Assembly: GCA_963843385.1 (NCBI GenBank)
Contig: CAWJJY010000007.1
Location: 682,001 to 746,000, forward strand
DNA: 64,000 bases
Reading direction: 5' to 3'
DNA from: CAVOHU01 sp963843385
Lineage (GTDB): Bacteria > Acidobacteriota > Vicinamibacteria > Vicinamibacterales > JAKQTR01
This document shows positions 52,029 to 61,244 of the stretch, in pieces. The position numbers were made by a program, and so were the translations under genes. The notes beneath the pieces were generated by a model. The model saw only the letters and a program-made list of their open reading frames with translations, ran no database searches and was not told the DNA's origin. Position 1 is the first letter of the stretch; each line of letters opens with the position of its first letter.

Positions 52029-54883
52029 CGAGCCGAGCGCGGGCTGGGGGATCGCTCTGCGTGGCCGCGATGCTTGCCGCATCCATCGCCGAGGTCGTCC
52101 CTGCCCAGGTCCAGAAGCCGACGGTGTTCAAGTCGGGCGTCGAACTGGTCGCCGTTGACGTCAACGTCGTCGACAGGAGCGGCCAACCGGTCTCGCAACT
52201 GCGCGCCGATCAGTTCGAGGTGACGCTCGACGGAAAGGCCAGGCGGGTCGTGTCAGCCGATCTGGTCGAAGTCGCCCCGGGGGGCGCGTCCTCCCCGGTT
52301 TCGCCCGGCAAGCCGCCTGCGGCCGCGCGCCAAGGCTACAGCGACAACGCCGAGGAACGGTCCACGTCCTCGCCCGGCCGGCTGATCATCCTCGCCGTCG
52401 ACCAGGGCAGCTTTCGGCCTGCCGGGGCGATGGCCGCGATTGCGGCGACACGCCGCTTCCTGGATCAGCTGCAACCCTGGGATCGCGTCGGCCTCGTGGC
52501 GTTTCCTCCGCCGGGGCCCGAGGTCGCTCCGACCCGTAATCATGCGGCCATTCGCATGGCGCTCGAGAAGGTCATTGGGTCGGCCGAACCGGGAACGTCG
52601 CTGGCGGGACCCTCGAGATTCAACATCAGCGTGTCCGAGGCGCTCGACCTTGCGGATCGGGATGCCGGTCAGTTTCAAATCGTCGCGAGCCGGGAATGCG
52701 CGAACGTCAGGACCGCCCTGGAAACCCAGGCCTGCCGCGCCGAGGTTCAGATGACGGCCGACGCCATCGCCTCCGTCGTGGCGATGCGCAGCCAGAAGAG
52801 CGTTCAGGGGATCGGCGACGTGATGGCCGTGACCTCCGGGATCCGCGAGCACAAGGCGCTGATCCTGATCAGCGCGGGTCTGGTCACGAGCGATCGCCCG
52901 GGCAGCCGTGCCGCGTTCACCGAGGACATGGCCGTGATCGGCCGGCTGGCGGCGGCAGCGAACACCAACATCTACGCCCTGCATTTCGACTCGAGCTTCC
53001 TCGATTCGTACTCGCCGGAATCGCGATCGATGAGTCAGACCCTGTTTCGCGATTCCTCGATCGCTGCCATGGGCCTCGAAGCGATCGCGGGAGGCAGCGG
53101 CGGCAGCGTCTTCCGGGTGGTCACCGGCCCGGAGTCCGCGTTTGGCAGGATCCTGCGCGAGACATCCGCCTACTACGTGCTCGGGGTCGAACCGGAAGAG
53201 GCGGATCGTGACGGCAAGGCCCATCGGATCAAAGTCGCCGTGAAGCTGCCCGGCGTCGCCGTGCGCGGTCGTACCGAGGTCGTGCTCCCGCGATCCTCGA
53301 CCGAACCAGTCACGCCCGAGCGAGCCGTCGTTGACGCACTCGCGGCTCCCCGTCTCTCGACGGCCCTTCCCGTCCGCCTCACGACGTCCACGACGGCAAG
53401 GCTCGATGGCGACACGTATCAGGTCCTGTTGAGCGCGGATATCGGCGAAGGACTCTCAGGCAAGGTGGACATCCGTGTCGGCTACGTGGTCACCGATTCG
53501 ATGGGCCGGCCTTCGAAGCCCGTTTTCGAGACCAGGCAAGCATGGTCTCGCGCGTCCGGACCGGCCGGGTCGGTGTCATGCCTTGTGGGACTTGCGATGA
53601 CGGCGGGCACCTATCTTGTCCGCATGGCGGCTGCAGATCCGGCGGGACGAGTAGGCAGCGTGGAGCATCGGTTCGAGGTGCGCCTGACCGAGGCCCCGGG
53701 CGTGGCCATTGGCGAACTGCTGCTCGCCGATGCGGCTCGCGGTCCCGACGATCCGATCGCCCCGGTCAGTGACGGCCGGATACGGGGAAATGCCGTTGCG
53801 GCCTATGTCGAAGCCTTGCCGGCGGCTGGTTCGGCCATCACGGGCATCACCTTCGGTGTAGCGGACAGTCCAGACGGGCCCCCTCTCCTGACCGCACCAG
53901 GCAAGCTGACCAGGCGGAACAAGTCGATCGCGACCGCGGCCGAGTCGCGGCTCGATCTGTCGCTGCTCCCGCCGGGCGACTATTTCGCGGTCGCCATCGT
54001 CGCAGACCGCAGCAAGCGCGTGACGCGGGTCAGCCGTCCGTTCAGCGTCGAACGCCCTGCGGTCCCGATCAATCCGTCGGGCCCGAGCGCTCCGCTTGCC
54101 ATCGGAGCCTCCGGTGGATTGTTGCGGCCCTTCAGCCGGGTCGATGTTCTCAGCCCGGAGGTGCTGGAGTTCTTCCTCGGGCGGATGCGGAGCCTGGACG
54201 GGACTCCAGCGTCGGGCAGCGTCACCGCGGCGATCGAGGATGCCCGCAACGGCAGGTACGATGCCATGTTGAGCGATCTCGCCAGCGCCGAGTCGGAACA
54301 ACTCTCGGTCGCGTTCCTGCGGGGGATCGCGCTCTTCTCGAAGGGCGAACTCAACGCAGCCGCCGACCAGTTCCGGACATCGCTTCGCGTCTCCTCCGAT
54401 TTCCTGCCGGCGGCCTTCTACCTGGGGTCCTGCTTCGCGGCAGCCGGCAAGGACGAGGAGGCGGTGGGCGCGTGGCAGACCTCGCTCGTGACCGAGAGCG
54501 AGGTTCGCATCATTTACGAGATGATTGCCGACGCCCGGATGCGGCTGCGCGACGCGGCGGCCGCGATCGAGATCCTGGGCGAGGCTCGCGATCGGTGGCC
54601 GGACGACGACGCGTTCCTGCCTCGTCTCGGGGTTGCCCTGGCAACAGCTGATCGACGGGACGTGGCGATGAAGACGCTCGGACAGTTTCTCGACCGCCAC
54701 CCGGAAGCGGACGAAGTCCTCTTCCTCGCGATGCGGCTGATTTACGAAGCCCGATCGGCGGGCGGCGCCATGCTGTCGGCCGGAGAGGACAAGGACCTGA
54801 TGACCCGCTACGCCGGACTCTACAGGGCTGCCGGCGGTTCAAACCTGCAATTGGTCGAGCGCTGGGCGCGGTTCGTGCGGTAG
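52025..54883 (+). CDS. VWA-like plus TPR exported protein, module copy 2 (component C2)
   Basis: 952 aa, one residue longer than its paralogue. Signal peptide about 1-30. N-terminal domain FKSGVELVAVDVNVVDRSG and QFEVTLDGKARRV; VWA-like domain with LAVDQGSFRPAG at the MIDAS position, again lacking the two serines; SAYYVLGVEPEEADRDGKA; a beta-rich middle; and TPR-like end (FLRGIALFSKGELNAAADQF, FLPAAFYLGSCFAAAGKDEE). ATG 52025 overlaps the B2 stop. With A2 and B2 it completes the second copy of the module. Confidence 0.85.
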   Translation: MTSRARAGGSLCVAAMLAASIAEVVPAQVQKPTVFKSGVELVAVDVNVVDRSGQPVSQLRADQFEVTLDGKARRVVSADLVEVAPGGASSPVSPGKPPAAARQGYSDNAEERSTSSPGRLIILAVDQGSFRPAGAMAAIAATRRFLDQLQPWDRVGLVAFPPPGPEVAPTRNHAAIRMALEKVIGSAEPGTSLAGPSRFNISVSEALDLADRDAGQFQIVASRECANVRTALETQACRAEVQMTADAIASVVAMRSQKSVQGIGDVMAVTSGIREHKALILISAGLVTSDRPGSRAAFTEDMAVIGRLAAAANTNIYALHFDSSFLDSYSPESRSMSQTLFRDSSIAAMGLEAIAGGSGGSVFRVVTGPESAFGRILRETSAYYVLGVEPEEADRDGKAHRIKVAVKLPGVAVRGRTEVVLPRSSTEPVTPERAVVDALAAPRLSTALPVRLTTSTTARLDGDTYQVLLSADIGEGLSGKVDIRVGYVVTDSMGRPSKPVFETRQAWSRASGPAGSVSCLVGLAMTAGTYLVRMAAADPAGRVGSVEHRFEVRLTEAPGVAIGELLLADAARGPDDPIAPVSDGRIRGNAVAAYVEALPAAGSAITGITFGVADSPDGPPLLTAPGKLTRRNKSIATAAESRLDLSLLPPGDYFAVAIVADRSKRVTRVSRPFSVERPAVPINPSGPSAPLAIGASGGLLRPFSRVDVLSPEVLEFFLGRMRSLDGTPASGSVTAAIEDARNGRYDAMLSDLASAESEQLSVAFLRGIALFSKGELNAAADQFRTSLRVSSDFLPAAFYLGSCFAAAGKDEEAVGAWQTSLVTESEVRIIYEMIADARMRLRDAAAAIEILGEARDRWPDDDAFLPRLGVALATADRRDVAMKTLGQFLDRHPEADEVLFLAMRLIYEARSAGGAMLSAGEDKDLMTRYAGLYRAAGGSNLQLVERWARFVR

Positions 54884-55039
54884 GCCGGCGCGACACGCTC
54901 GCCGCGCAACCGGCTGGCGCGGGGTGTGAAGCCACGATAGAATTGATCGGATCCCGTCGATCTGCCAGGCCCGTGGTGGGCACATTCGCGCCCCGGGTAC
55001 CGATCACCTCGAAAGACGTATGGCCGGAGAACATGAATC
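54884..55039. other. Leader region of ahcY
   Basis: TAGAAT at 54938-54943 is a likely -10 box, giving a leader of about 90 nt. I looked for the conserved core of SAH or SAM riboswitches and did not find it. Confidence 0.35.
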
Positions 55040-56539
55040 ATGAGCACAGCGACTGAAGCGACACACCCGTTCCAGGCCGCAACCCGGGCCGGGCGCACGC
55101 CGTTCAAGGTTGCCGACTTGAAACTTGCGGAATTCGGGCGAAAGGAAATCCGCCTGGCCGAGCAGGAAATGCCCGGCCTGATGGCGGTTCGTGCGCGCTA
55201 CCAGGGGCACAAGCCGCTTGCGGGCGTCCGCATCACGGGCAGCCTCCACATGACCGTTCAGACGGCCGTGCTGATCGAAACGCTGGCCGAGCTCGGCGCC
55301 GACGTGCGTTGGGCGTCGTGCAACATCTTCTCGACGCAGGACCACGCGGCTGCCGCGGTCGTGGTCGGGCGCCCCGAGACCGGCGGGACGGCCGAACGTC
55401 CCTCGGGCACGCCCGTCTTCGCATGGAAAGGCGAGTCGCTCAGCGAGTACTGGTGGTGCACGCGCGAGGCGCTCGTCTGGCCGGACGGATCCGGGCCGAC
55501 CCAGATCGTCGACGACGGGGGAGATGCAACGCTGCTGGTGCACAAGGCGGCGGAGTTCGAGAAGGCCGGCGTCGTTCCTGCGTTCAAGCCGGACGGAGAC
55601 CCCGAAGAGTGGGGCGTCATCCTCGACGTGATTCGCGAGGAACTGAAGGGGAATCCGGGCCGCTGGACCGGCCTGGCGGCCGGCGTGAAGGGCGTCAGCG
55701 AAGAGACGACGACCGGCGTGCACCGGCTCTACCAGATGGTCGAGAATGGCTCGCTGTTGTTTCCGGCCATCAACGTCAACGATTCGGTGACCAAGAGCAA
55801 GTTCGACAACATCTACGGATGCCGGCATTCGCTGCCAGACGGCTTGATGCGCGCCACCGATGTGATGCTCGGCGGCAAGGTGGCCGTCGTGTGCGGCTAC
55901 GGAGAGGTGGGGAAGGGGTGCGCCCAGGCTCTGCGCGGACAGGGCTGCCGCGTGGTTGTGACCGAGATCGATCCGATCTGTGCGCTACAGGCCGCGATGG
56001 AAGGATACGAAGTCTCAACGGTCGAGGAATGGGTCTCGCGCGCCGACATCTTCGTGACGGCGACCGGGAACTACAACGTGATCGACGTCACGCACATGGC
56101 CCGGATGAAGGACAAGGCGATCGTCGGCAACATCGGCCATTTCGACAACGAGATCGACATGGCCGGCCTGAAGAAGGTCTCGGGCATCCAGCACATCAAC
56201 ATCAAGCCGCAGTACGACGAATGGCGATTCCCGGACGGTCACAGTGTCATGGTGCTGGCCGAAGGGCGCCTCTTGAATCTCGGCTGCGCCACCGGGCACC
56301 CGAGCTTCGTGATGTCAGCGTCGTTCTCGAACCAGGTGCTGGCACAGCTCGACCTCCACGCCAACGGCGCGACCTACGAGAAGAAGGTCTACATGCTGCC
56401 GAAGCACCTGGACGAAGAGGTCGCACGGCTGCACCTGGCTCACCTCGGCGTGAAGTTGACGGTCATGAGCCGTGAGCAGTCGGACTACGTCGGGGTGCCG
56501 GTCGAGGGGCCATACAAACCCGCCCACTATCGGTACTAG
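55040..56539 (+). CDS. ahcY: S-adenosylhomocysteinase
   Basis: Splits S-adenosylhomocysteine into homocysteine and adenosine, feeding the methionine cycle whose other enzyme, MetH, is also in this window. 499 aa. Signatures: FKVADLKLAEFGRKEIRLAE at the N-terminus, GSLHMTVQTAVLIETL, SCNIFSTQDHAAAA, NVNDSVTKSKFDNIYGCRHS, NAD-binding VVCGYGEVGKGCAQAL, NIGHFDNEIDM and the C-terminal CATGHPSFVMSASF and the Lys/Tyr end YKPAHYRY. Length matches the longer bacterial form. Confidence 0.97.
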   Translation: MSTATEATHPFQAATRAGRTPFKVADLKLAEFGRKEIRLAEQEMPGLMAVRARYQGHKPLAGVRITGSLHMTVQTAVLIETLAELGADVRWASCNIFSTQDHAAAAVVVGRPETGGTAERPSGTPVFAWKGESLSEYWWCTREALVWPDGSGPTQIVDDGGDATLLVHKAAEFEKAGVVPAFKPDGDPEEWGVILDVIREELKGNPGRWTGLAAGVKGVSEETTTGVHRLYQMVENGSLLFPAINVNDSVTKSKFDNIYGCRHSLPDGLMRATDVMLGGKVAVVCGYGEVGKGCAQALRGQGCRVVVTEIDPICALQAAMEGYEVSTVEEWVSRADIFVTATGNYNVIDVTHMARMKDKAIVGNIGHFDNEIDMAGLKKVSGIQHINIKPQYDEWRFPDGHSVMVLAEGRLLNLGCATGHPSFVMSASFSNQVLAQLDLHANGATYEKKVYMLPKHLDEEVARLHLAHLGVKLTVMSREQSDYVGVPVEGPYKPAHYRY

Positions 56540-56575
56540 CGTCGGAAGGGCTTTCGCCTCGGGCCGTTCAGGCTG

Positions 56576-57022
56576 TCAGGCGCGACGTTCGCGCAAGTCT
56601 CGCGCCAGGGCCTGGACGGTCTGGACCATCGCGGTCAGCCCCATTCCCTTGCCCATCGAGATGTTCTGCCTGAAGATCTGCGGCACGATGTCGGCCGAGA
56701 CCCGCTCGACCTCCGCCGCCGGGAGGCCGGAGAGCGTTTGTTGGAGCACCGCGGCCAGGGCCTTGGCCGATACGCCGGAAGGATTGTCGACGGCGAAGTG
56801 CAGCGCGACGGTGCCATCTGTCTGACGGGTTGCCCAGACGTAGGCCTCGGACTCGCAGTACGGGACGAGATGTTCGGCCGGATACGGCCGCGACGCCACC
56901 TCGGCGGGAACCTCGCGGAACTGGTCCGCATAGCTGATGAGCAGATTGACGCGGTCGGCCGGATCGTCAACCGACGCAAACACGTCGAGGAGGTCCTGCA
57001 GCGGCTCAGGGTAATCAGACAT
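56576..57022 (-). CDS. sufE: SufE family protein
   Basis: 148 aa from ATG 57022. SufE accepts sulfur from the cysteine desulfurase SufS for Fe-S cluster assembly. The family pattern is clear: PLQDLLDVFASVDDPADRVNLLISYAD, then HLVPYCESEAYVWAT, with the acceptor Cys in PYCES, and the C-terminal ADIVPQIFRQNISMGKGMGL helix region. It follows a rhodanese gene on the same strand with a 73-nt gap; both handle sulfur. Confidence 0.85.
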   Translation of the reverse strand: MSDYPEPLQDLLDVFASVDDPADRVNLLISYADQFREVPAEVASRPYPAEHLVPYCESEAYVWATRQTDGTVALHFAVDNPSGVSAKALAAVLQQTLSGLPAAEVERVSADIVPQIFRQNISMGKGMGLTAMVQTVQALARDLRERRA

Positions 57023-57095
57023 GGCCGTGACGAGCCTCAATCGTATGATGCCGGACCGAGGCCGTATCGCGCAGGCCTCGGCACTTTCGGGCGTC

Positions 57096-57962
57096 CTACC
57101 GCTCGATTGGGACACCCACGAGGTTGCCCCATTCGGTCCACGAGCCGTCGTAGTTCCTGATCTTGCCGAATCCCAGCAGGTACTTCAGGACGAACCACGT
57201 GTGGCTGCTACGTTCGCCGATCCGGCAGTACGCAATCGTCTCCTTGCCGGGGTTGAGGGCCTGTTCGCTCAGGTAGATGGCCTTCAGCTCCGTCGTGGTT
57301 TTGAAGGTGCCGTCGTCGGCGTTGACCGCCCGCGCCCACGGGATGCTCTTGGCGCCGGGAATATGACCGCCCCTCAAGGCGCCCTCATTTGGATAGCCCG
57401 GCATGTGCATGCGTTCGCCTGAGAATTCCTCGGGGCTTCGAACGTCGACCAGCTGGCCCTTTGTCTCGACGTGCGCCAGCACGTCAGCCCGGAACGCCCG
57501 GTGCTGCCGATCGTTCCGATCGCTGCTCTTGTAGATCGCCCGGGGGACCTGGGGCACTTCGCGCGTCATCACACGGCGCTCCCGTTCCCACTTCAGCCGG
57601 CCCCCGTCCATCACTTTGGCCCGGGAGTGGTTGAAGAGCTGGAACACCCAGAACGCATAGCAGGCCCACCAGTTGTTCTTGTCACCGTAGAACACCACGG
57701 TCGTTTCCGGCGAAATGCCGCTCCGGGAGCACAGGGCTTCGAACGCGGCCCGGTCGAGATAGTCGCGCCGAATCTGGTCGTTGAGATCGCGGGTCCAGTC
57801 GATTTGGATCGCGTCCGGGATGTGCCCCGAGGAGTAGAGCAGCGTGTCCTCGTTCGACTCGACCAGACGAATGCCCGGGTCGGCTGCGTGAGCAGAAACC
57901 CAGTCGGTATCGACGAGGACATCGGAATTCGCGTAGCCGCGGTCCTTAATGGCAGGGTTCAT
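57096..57962 (-). CDS. Two-domain sulfurtransferase (thiosulfate/3-mercaptopyruvate type)
   Basis: 288 aa, two rhodanese domains. The first (VLVDTDWVSAHAADPGIRLV, SSGHIPDAIQIDW) is non-catalytic. The second has the CH2A motif QLVDVRSPEEFSG, GGHIPGAKSIPW and the active-site loop AYCRIGERSSHTWF with the persulfide-forming Cys. The CRIGERS loop is the thiosulfate-sulfurtransferase (CysA/RhdA) type. Cytoplasmic. Its promoter, TATAAT at 57995-58000 on the minus strand, overlaps an Rrf2-like palindrome, so expression may respond to Fe-S or sulfur status together with sufE. Confidence 0.92.
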   Translation of the reverse strand: MNPAIKDRGYANSDVLVDTDWVSAHAADPGIRLVESNEDTLLYSSGHIPDAIQIDWTRDLNDQIRRDYLDRAAFEALCSRSGISPETTVVFYGDKNNWWACYAFWVFQLFNHSRAKVMDGGRLKWERERRVMTREVPQVPRAIYKSSDRNDRQHRAFRADVLAHVETKGQLVDVRSPEEFSGERMHMPGYPNEGALRGGHIPGAKSIPWARAVNADDGTFKTTTELKAIYLSEQALNPGKETIAYCRIGERSSHTWFVLKYLLGFGKIRNYDGSWTEWGNLVGVPIER

Positions 57963-57994
57963 GTGTGCATCCTCTTGGTTTCACAGTGATTTCT

Positions 57995-58017
57995 ATTATA
58001 TAGGACCAAATAGGTCC
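57995..58017. promoter_or_regulatory. Divergent promoter with Rrf2-like operator
   Basis: GGACC (58003-58007) - AAATA - GGTCC (58013-58017) is a perfect dyad in an otherwise A/T-rich island. Minus-strand TATAAT at 57995-58000 serves the sulfurtransferase gene. On the plus strand TTGGTT (57975-57980) and TATATA (57997-58002) with 16-bp spacing could serve the kinase gene. The arrangement resembles Rrf2/IscR-type sites; the assignment is inference. Confidence 0.5.
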
Positions 58018-58069
58018 GTAATCAAGTACGAACACACCGACGGGCTGCGCCGGAACCCCGCCGGGATAG

Positions 58070-58096
58070 CCATGGGAGCCTGACGTTCTCCCGTGG
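58070..58096 (+). other. Strong hairpin in the kinase gene leader
   Basis: CCATGGGAG (58070-58078) pairs with CTCCCGTGG (58088-58096) over 9 bp with a 9-nt loop. It lies about 120 nt before the histidine-kinase start. It could be a regulatory leader structure; it does not match a riboswitch class I can name. Confidence 0.35.
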
Positions 58097-58218
58097 GGCA
58101 CCCGCCGGGGCGGTTTGGGTCTGGCGCGGGGCGCGTATCTGTCATATGCTGCCGTTCCGTTGATGCCCCACGCGGCGCCTTGGCAGCCTCCCTCCAGAAA
58201 ACGCTCGGGTGATGCTCG

Positions 58219-59637
58219 GTGGACCATAAGCAGCGGATCCTGATCGTTGCCGAAGACAGCGCCAAGCCCGGGCGCATTCGCGACGAGATCCTGCGCGAAG
58301 TGCCGGCGTCGGATGTGACCGTCGTCGGTTCCGCCGGAGCGTGGGGCGACGCGCTCGAGCATGGACCGTTCGATCTCGTGGTTGGTGATGCGGCGAGCTT
58401 GCGCGGCCACTGGTCGAAGATCCTGACCCCGATTCGAGAGGGGCCTGTTTCGGCTCCGGCGACGGCCCTGGTGTCGCAGGCGCAGAGGATGGAAGCCGTC
58501 GGGGAGCTGGCCGGCGGTGTCGCCCACCAGTTCAACAACCTGCTGACCACCATTCTCGGCTATGGGCGGATCCTGCTCGATCGGATGGCCCCCGACGATC
58601 CGGACCGCGCGGACATCGCCGAGATCTACTCCTCCGGCGAGCGCGCCGCAGCGTTGACCCGTCAGCTGCTGGCATTCAGCCGGCGGCAGATCCTTGAGCC
58701 GAGCGTCGTGGACGTCAACGCGGTGGTCGTCAACCTCGAGACCGCGCTCGCCAACCTGATGTCCGAGAAGGTCAACGTCGTCATGCAACTCGGCGCCGGG
58801 CTGCCGGCCGTCAGGGCCGACTCGAGCCAATTGGAGCAGGCGCTGGTCAACCTTGCGGCAAACGCCCGTGACGCCATGCCGGCGGGGGGGACCCTGAAAA
58901 TCTCCACCTCTGTCGTGGAGATAGACGAGCCGGCCGCCGCGCGTCACGCCGGCCTGACACCCGGCCGACACGTGTGCATCTCGGTTGTCGATTCGGGCGT
59001 CGGCATCGCCCCCGAGATCGCCCCGCGAGTCTTCGAGCCGTTCTTCACGACGAAGCCCGTGGGGCATGGGACCGGGCTCGGGCTCTCGGCGGTGTACGGC
59101 ATCGTCAAGCAGACCGGTGGATACGTCTTCGTCGAGAGCACGCCAGGCTCCGGTTCGGTCTTCACCATTTACCTGCCGGCACTCGACGTCAAGGTTCCCG
59201 GCCAGGTGTCAGGCGACGCCACGCCGCCCGCCCTGCTTCAGGGCTCCGAGACGGTCCTGCTCGTCGAGGACGAAACAGGCGTGCGGGAAGTCATGCGCAG
59301 AATCCTCCAGCGTCACGGCTACACGGTGATCAGCGTGGAGGACGCCGCGGCCGCGCTTGACGCGGTGAAGCAATACCCGGGGCACGTTCACGTCCTGGTC
59401 ACCGATGTCGTCATGCCCGGCCAGCAGGGGCCCGACCTCGCCCGTGAGCTGGCGACGCTGAAGCCCGAACTGGCCGTGCTCTACGTCTCCGGCTACGCGG
59501 ACCGGCTCGAGGATGTTCTTGCGACCTCGGTGCCCTCGGCTGGAATCCTGCACAAGCCGTTCTCGCCAGAGGCTCTCGTGCGTGCCGTCCGACGGGTGGT
59601 GGACGATCGCCCGCCGCGTGCCGCGTCCCAGGGGTAG
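58219..59637 (+). CDS. Soluble hybrid histidine kinase
   Basis: 472 aa from GTG 58219. An N-terminal receiver-like domain (ILIVAEDSAKPGRIRDEIL) lacks a normal phosphoacceptor Asp. The dimerisation helix carries the phospho-His in ELAGGVAHQFNNLLTTILG. The ATPase domain has N-box QALVNLAANARDAM, VVDSGVGIAPE, FEPFFTTKPVGHGTGLGLS. A C-terminal receiver has the Asp in HVLVTDVVMPGQQG. No transmembrane segment, so the signal is intracellular or from a partner. It starts a three-gene signalling operon. Confidence 0.9.
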   Translation: MDHKQRILIVAEDSAKPGRIRDEILREVPASDVTVVGSAGAWGDALEHGPFDLVVGDAASLRGHWSKILTPIREGPVSAPATALVSQAQRMEAVGELAGGVAHQFNNLLTTILGYGRILLDRMAPDDPDRADIAEIYSSGERAAALTRQLLAFSRRQILEPSVVDVNAVVVNLETALANLMSEKVNVVMQLGAGLPAVRADSSQLEQALVNLAANARDAMPAGGTLKISTSVVEIDEPAAARHAGLTPGRHVCISVVDSGVGIAPEIAPRVFEPFFTTKPVGHGTGLGLSAVYGIVKQTGGYVFVESTPGSGSVFTIYLPALDVKVPGQVSGDATPPALLQGSETVLLVEDETGVREVMRRILQRHGYTVISVEDAAAALDAVKQYPGHVHVLVTDVVMPGQQGPDLARELATLKPELAVLYVSGYADRLEDVLATSVPSAGILHKPFSPEALVRAVRRVVDDRPPRAASQG

Positions 59638-59643
59638 TGTCCT

Positions 59644-61059
59644 ATGGCCGATACCGAAGCCCGAATTCTGCTCGTCGATGATGAGCCTCAGATCCTGCGA
59701 CTGCTCGAACGCTTCGCGCGCGGGTTGCGCTTCGATGTGGTGGCCTGCGGCGGCGGGGAGGCAGCGCTGGCTCAGCTGCGCAAGGAACGGTTCGACCTCG
59801 CGATGATCGACGTACGGATGCCCGACATCGGCGGCCTCGACGTCCTGCGCGTCATCCGTCAGGAAGCCCCGGACTGCCAGGTCGTGCTGATGACCGGGTA
59901 CGCGGCGATCGACTCGGCGATCGAAGCGATCAAGCTCGGCGCGCTCGACTACCTGACCAAGCCCCTTGACCTCGACCGGGTCGGCGCCCTGCTGACCAGC
60001 GTTCGCGAGGAGGCGTCGCGTCAGCGCCGGTTGCGGATCGTCGAGCAGGACATGGCGGCCCAGCTCGAGTACCACGGGATGATCGGGCGCAGTCCGGTGA
60101 TGCAGGAGCTGTTCGGGTTGATCCGGCGCCTCGCGCCCCACGTCAGAACGGCGCTCATTTCGGGCGAGACCGGCACCGGCAAGGAACTGGCGGCACGAGC
60201 GCTGCACCTCGCGGGCCCGAGACGGATCAAGCGATTCGTGACCGTCAACTGCTCGGCGGTCGTCGAGACCCTGTTCGAAAGCGAGTTGTTCGGGCACGTG
60301 CGCGGGGCATTCACGGGCGCCACCGAGAACAAGGTCGGCATGTTCGAGTTCGCGGACGGCGGAACGCTGTTCCTCGACGAAATCGGCGAGTTGCCGTCGA
60401 GCGTCCAGGCGAAGCTGCTGCGGGTGCTGGAAACCGGCGAGGTCCAGCGGGTGGGTTCGCTCGAGAGCCGCAAATCGGATGTTCACGTCATCGCCGCGAC
60501 CAACCGGGACCTGATGGCGGAAGTCAACGGCGGGCGGTTTCGCGCGGACCTGTTCTACCGGCTGAACGTCGTCGAGATCGTGCTGCCTCCGTTACGGGAT
60601 CGCCGGGAGGACATCCCGTTCCTGACGGCGTCCTTCGTGCGGGATGCCTCGGTGCGATTCAGCAAAAGGCTGGTGGGCCTGACGCCCGGCGCCGAACGCC
60701 TGCTGGCCGGAGCGCCTTGGAAAGGCAATATCCGCGAGCTGCGTAACGCCGTCGAACGCGCCTCGATGCTGGCGGAAAGCGAGTTCATCACCGAACGCGA
60801 TCTCGGGGCGTTTGCGAAGTCTGCCCAGGCAGCAGCCTCGTCCCGGACGGTTCCGACGCCGGATGAGTCCGACCATACAGACGAGGCGGCGGTCGATATC
60901 GACCGGGAACTCCTCGAACGGGTCCTCTCCGAGGTCAACGGCAACAAGAAACTCGCCGCCGATCGCCTGGGCATCAGCAGGCGGGCGCTGTATCGTCTGC
61001 TCGAGCGCCACAGCCTCGACTCGTCCATCCAGCGCAGACCAGTGGCCGGGCCTTCCTAG
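59644..61059 (+). CDS. Sigma-54-dependent response regulator (NtrC family)
   Basis: 471 aa, 6 nt after the kinase stop. Receiver domain residues 1-120 with Asp in LAMIDVRMPDIGGLDVL; AAA+ domain about 145-385 with Walker A GETGTGKELAARALH, the sigma-54 contact loop GAFTGATENKVGMFE, Walker B GGTLFLDEIGELP and the sensor region RLNVVEIVLPPLRDRREDI. A C-terminal Fis-type HTH follows (NGNKKLAADRLGISRRALYRLLERH). It activates sigma-54 promoters when phosphorylated by the upstream kinase; a sigma-54 site lies just downstream, before the HD-GYP gene. Confidence 0.95.
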   Translation: MADTEARILLVDDEPQILRLLERFARGLRFDVVACGGGEAALAQLRKERFDLAMIDVRMPDIGGLDVLRVIRQEAPDCQVVLMTGYAAIDSAIEAIKLGALDYLTKPLDLDRVGALLTSVREEASRQRRLRIVEQDMAAQLEYHGMIGRSPVMQELFGLIRRLAPHVRTALISGETGTGKELAARALHLAGPRRIKRFVTVNCSAVVETLFESELFGHVRGAFTGATENKVGMFEFADGGTLFLDEIGELPSSVQAKLLRVLETGEVQRVGSLESRKSDVHVIAATNRDLMAEVNGGRFRADLFYRLNVVEIVLPPLRDRREDIPFLTASFVRDASVRFSKRLVGLTPGAERLLAGAPWKGNIRELRNAVERASMLAESEFITERDLGAFAKSAQAAASSRTVPTPDESDHTDEAAVDIDRELLERVLSEVNGNKKLAADRLGISRRALYRLLERHSLDSSIQRRPVAGPS

Positions 61060-61204
61060 ACACCCTACCGCCGGCGGATCGGGGCGGTGGGCCGGCAGTG
61101 CCGGCCCTCCGCGGTCCGGTGTGCGCGCACGTGTACCGTTCGTCCCGGGCGTGTCCGGGGCCCCCAGGTGCCCGCCAATTCGCAATATGGACCGGCATCG
61201 AATC

Positions 61205-61220
61205 TGGCATTTCTCTTGCT
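61205..61220 (+). promoter_or_regulatory. Sigma-54 promoter of the HD-GYP gene
   Basis: TGGCATTTCTCTTGCT keeps the GG (-24) and GC (-12) elements with exact spacing (7+4+5). It ends 24 nt before the ATG, with GGAGG between. Confidence 0.75.
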
Positions 61221-61244
61221 GGCTCCGACCGGTTGGAGGCCAGT

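Noticed and set aside
54884..55039. SAH riboswitch before ahcY
   Set aside because: The conserved riboswitch core could not be found in the leader.
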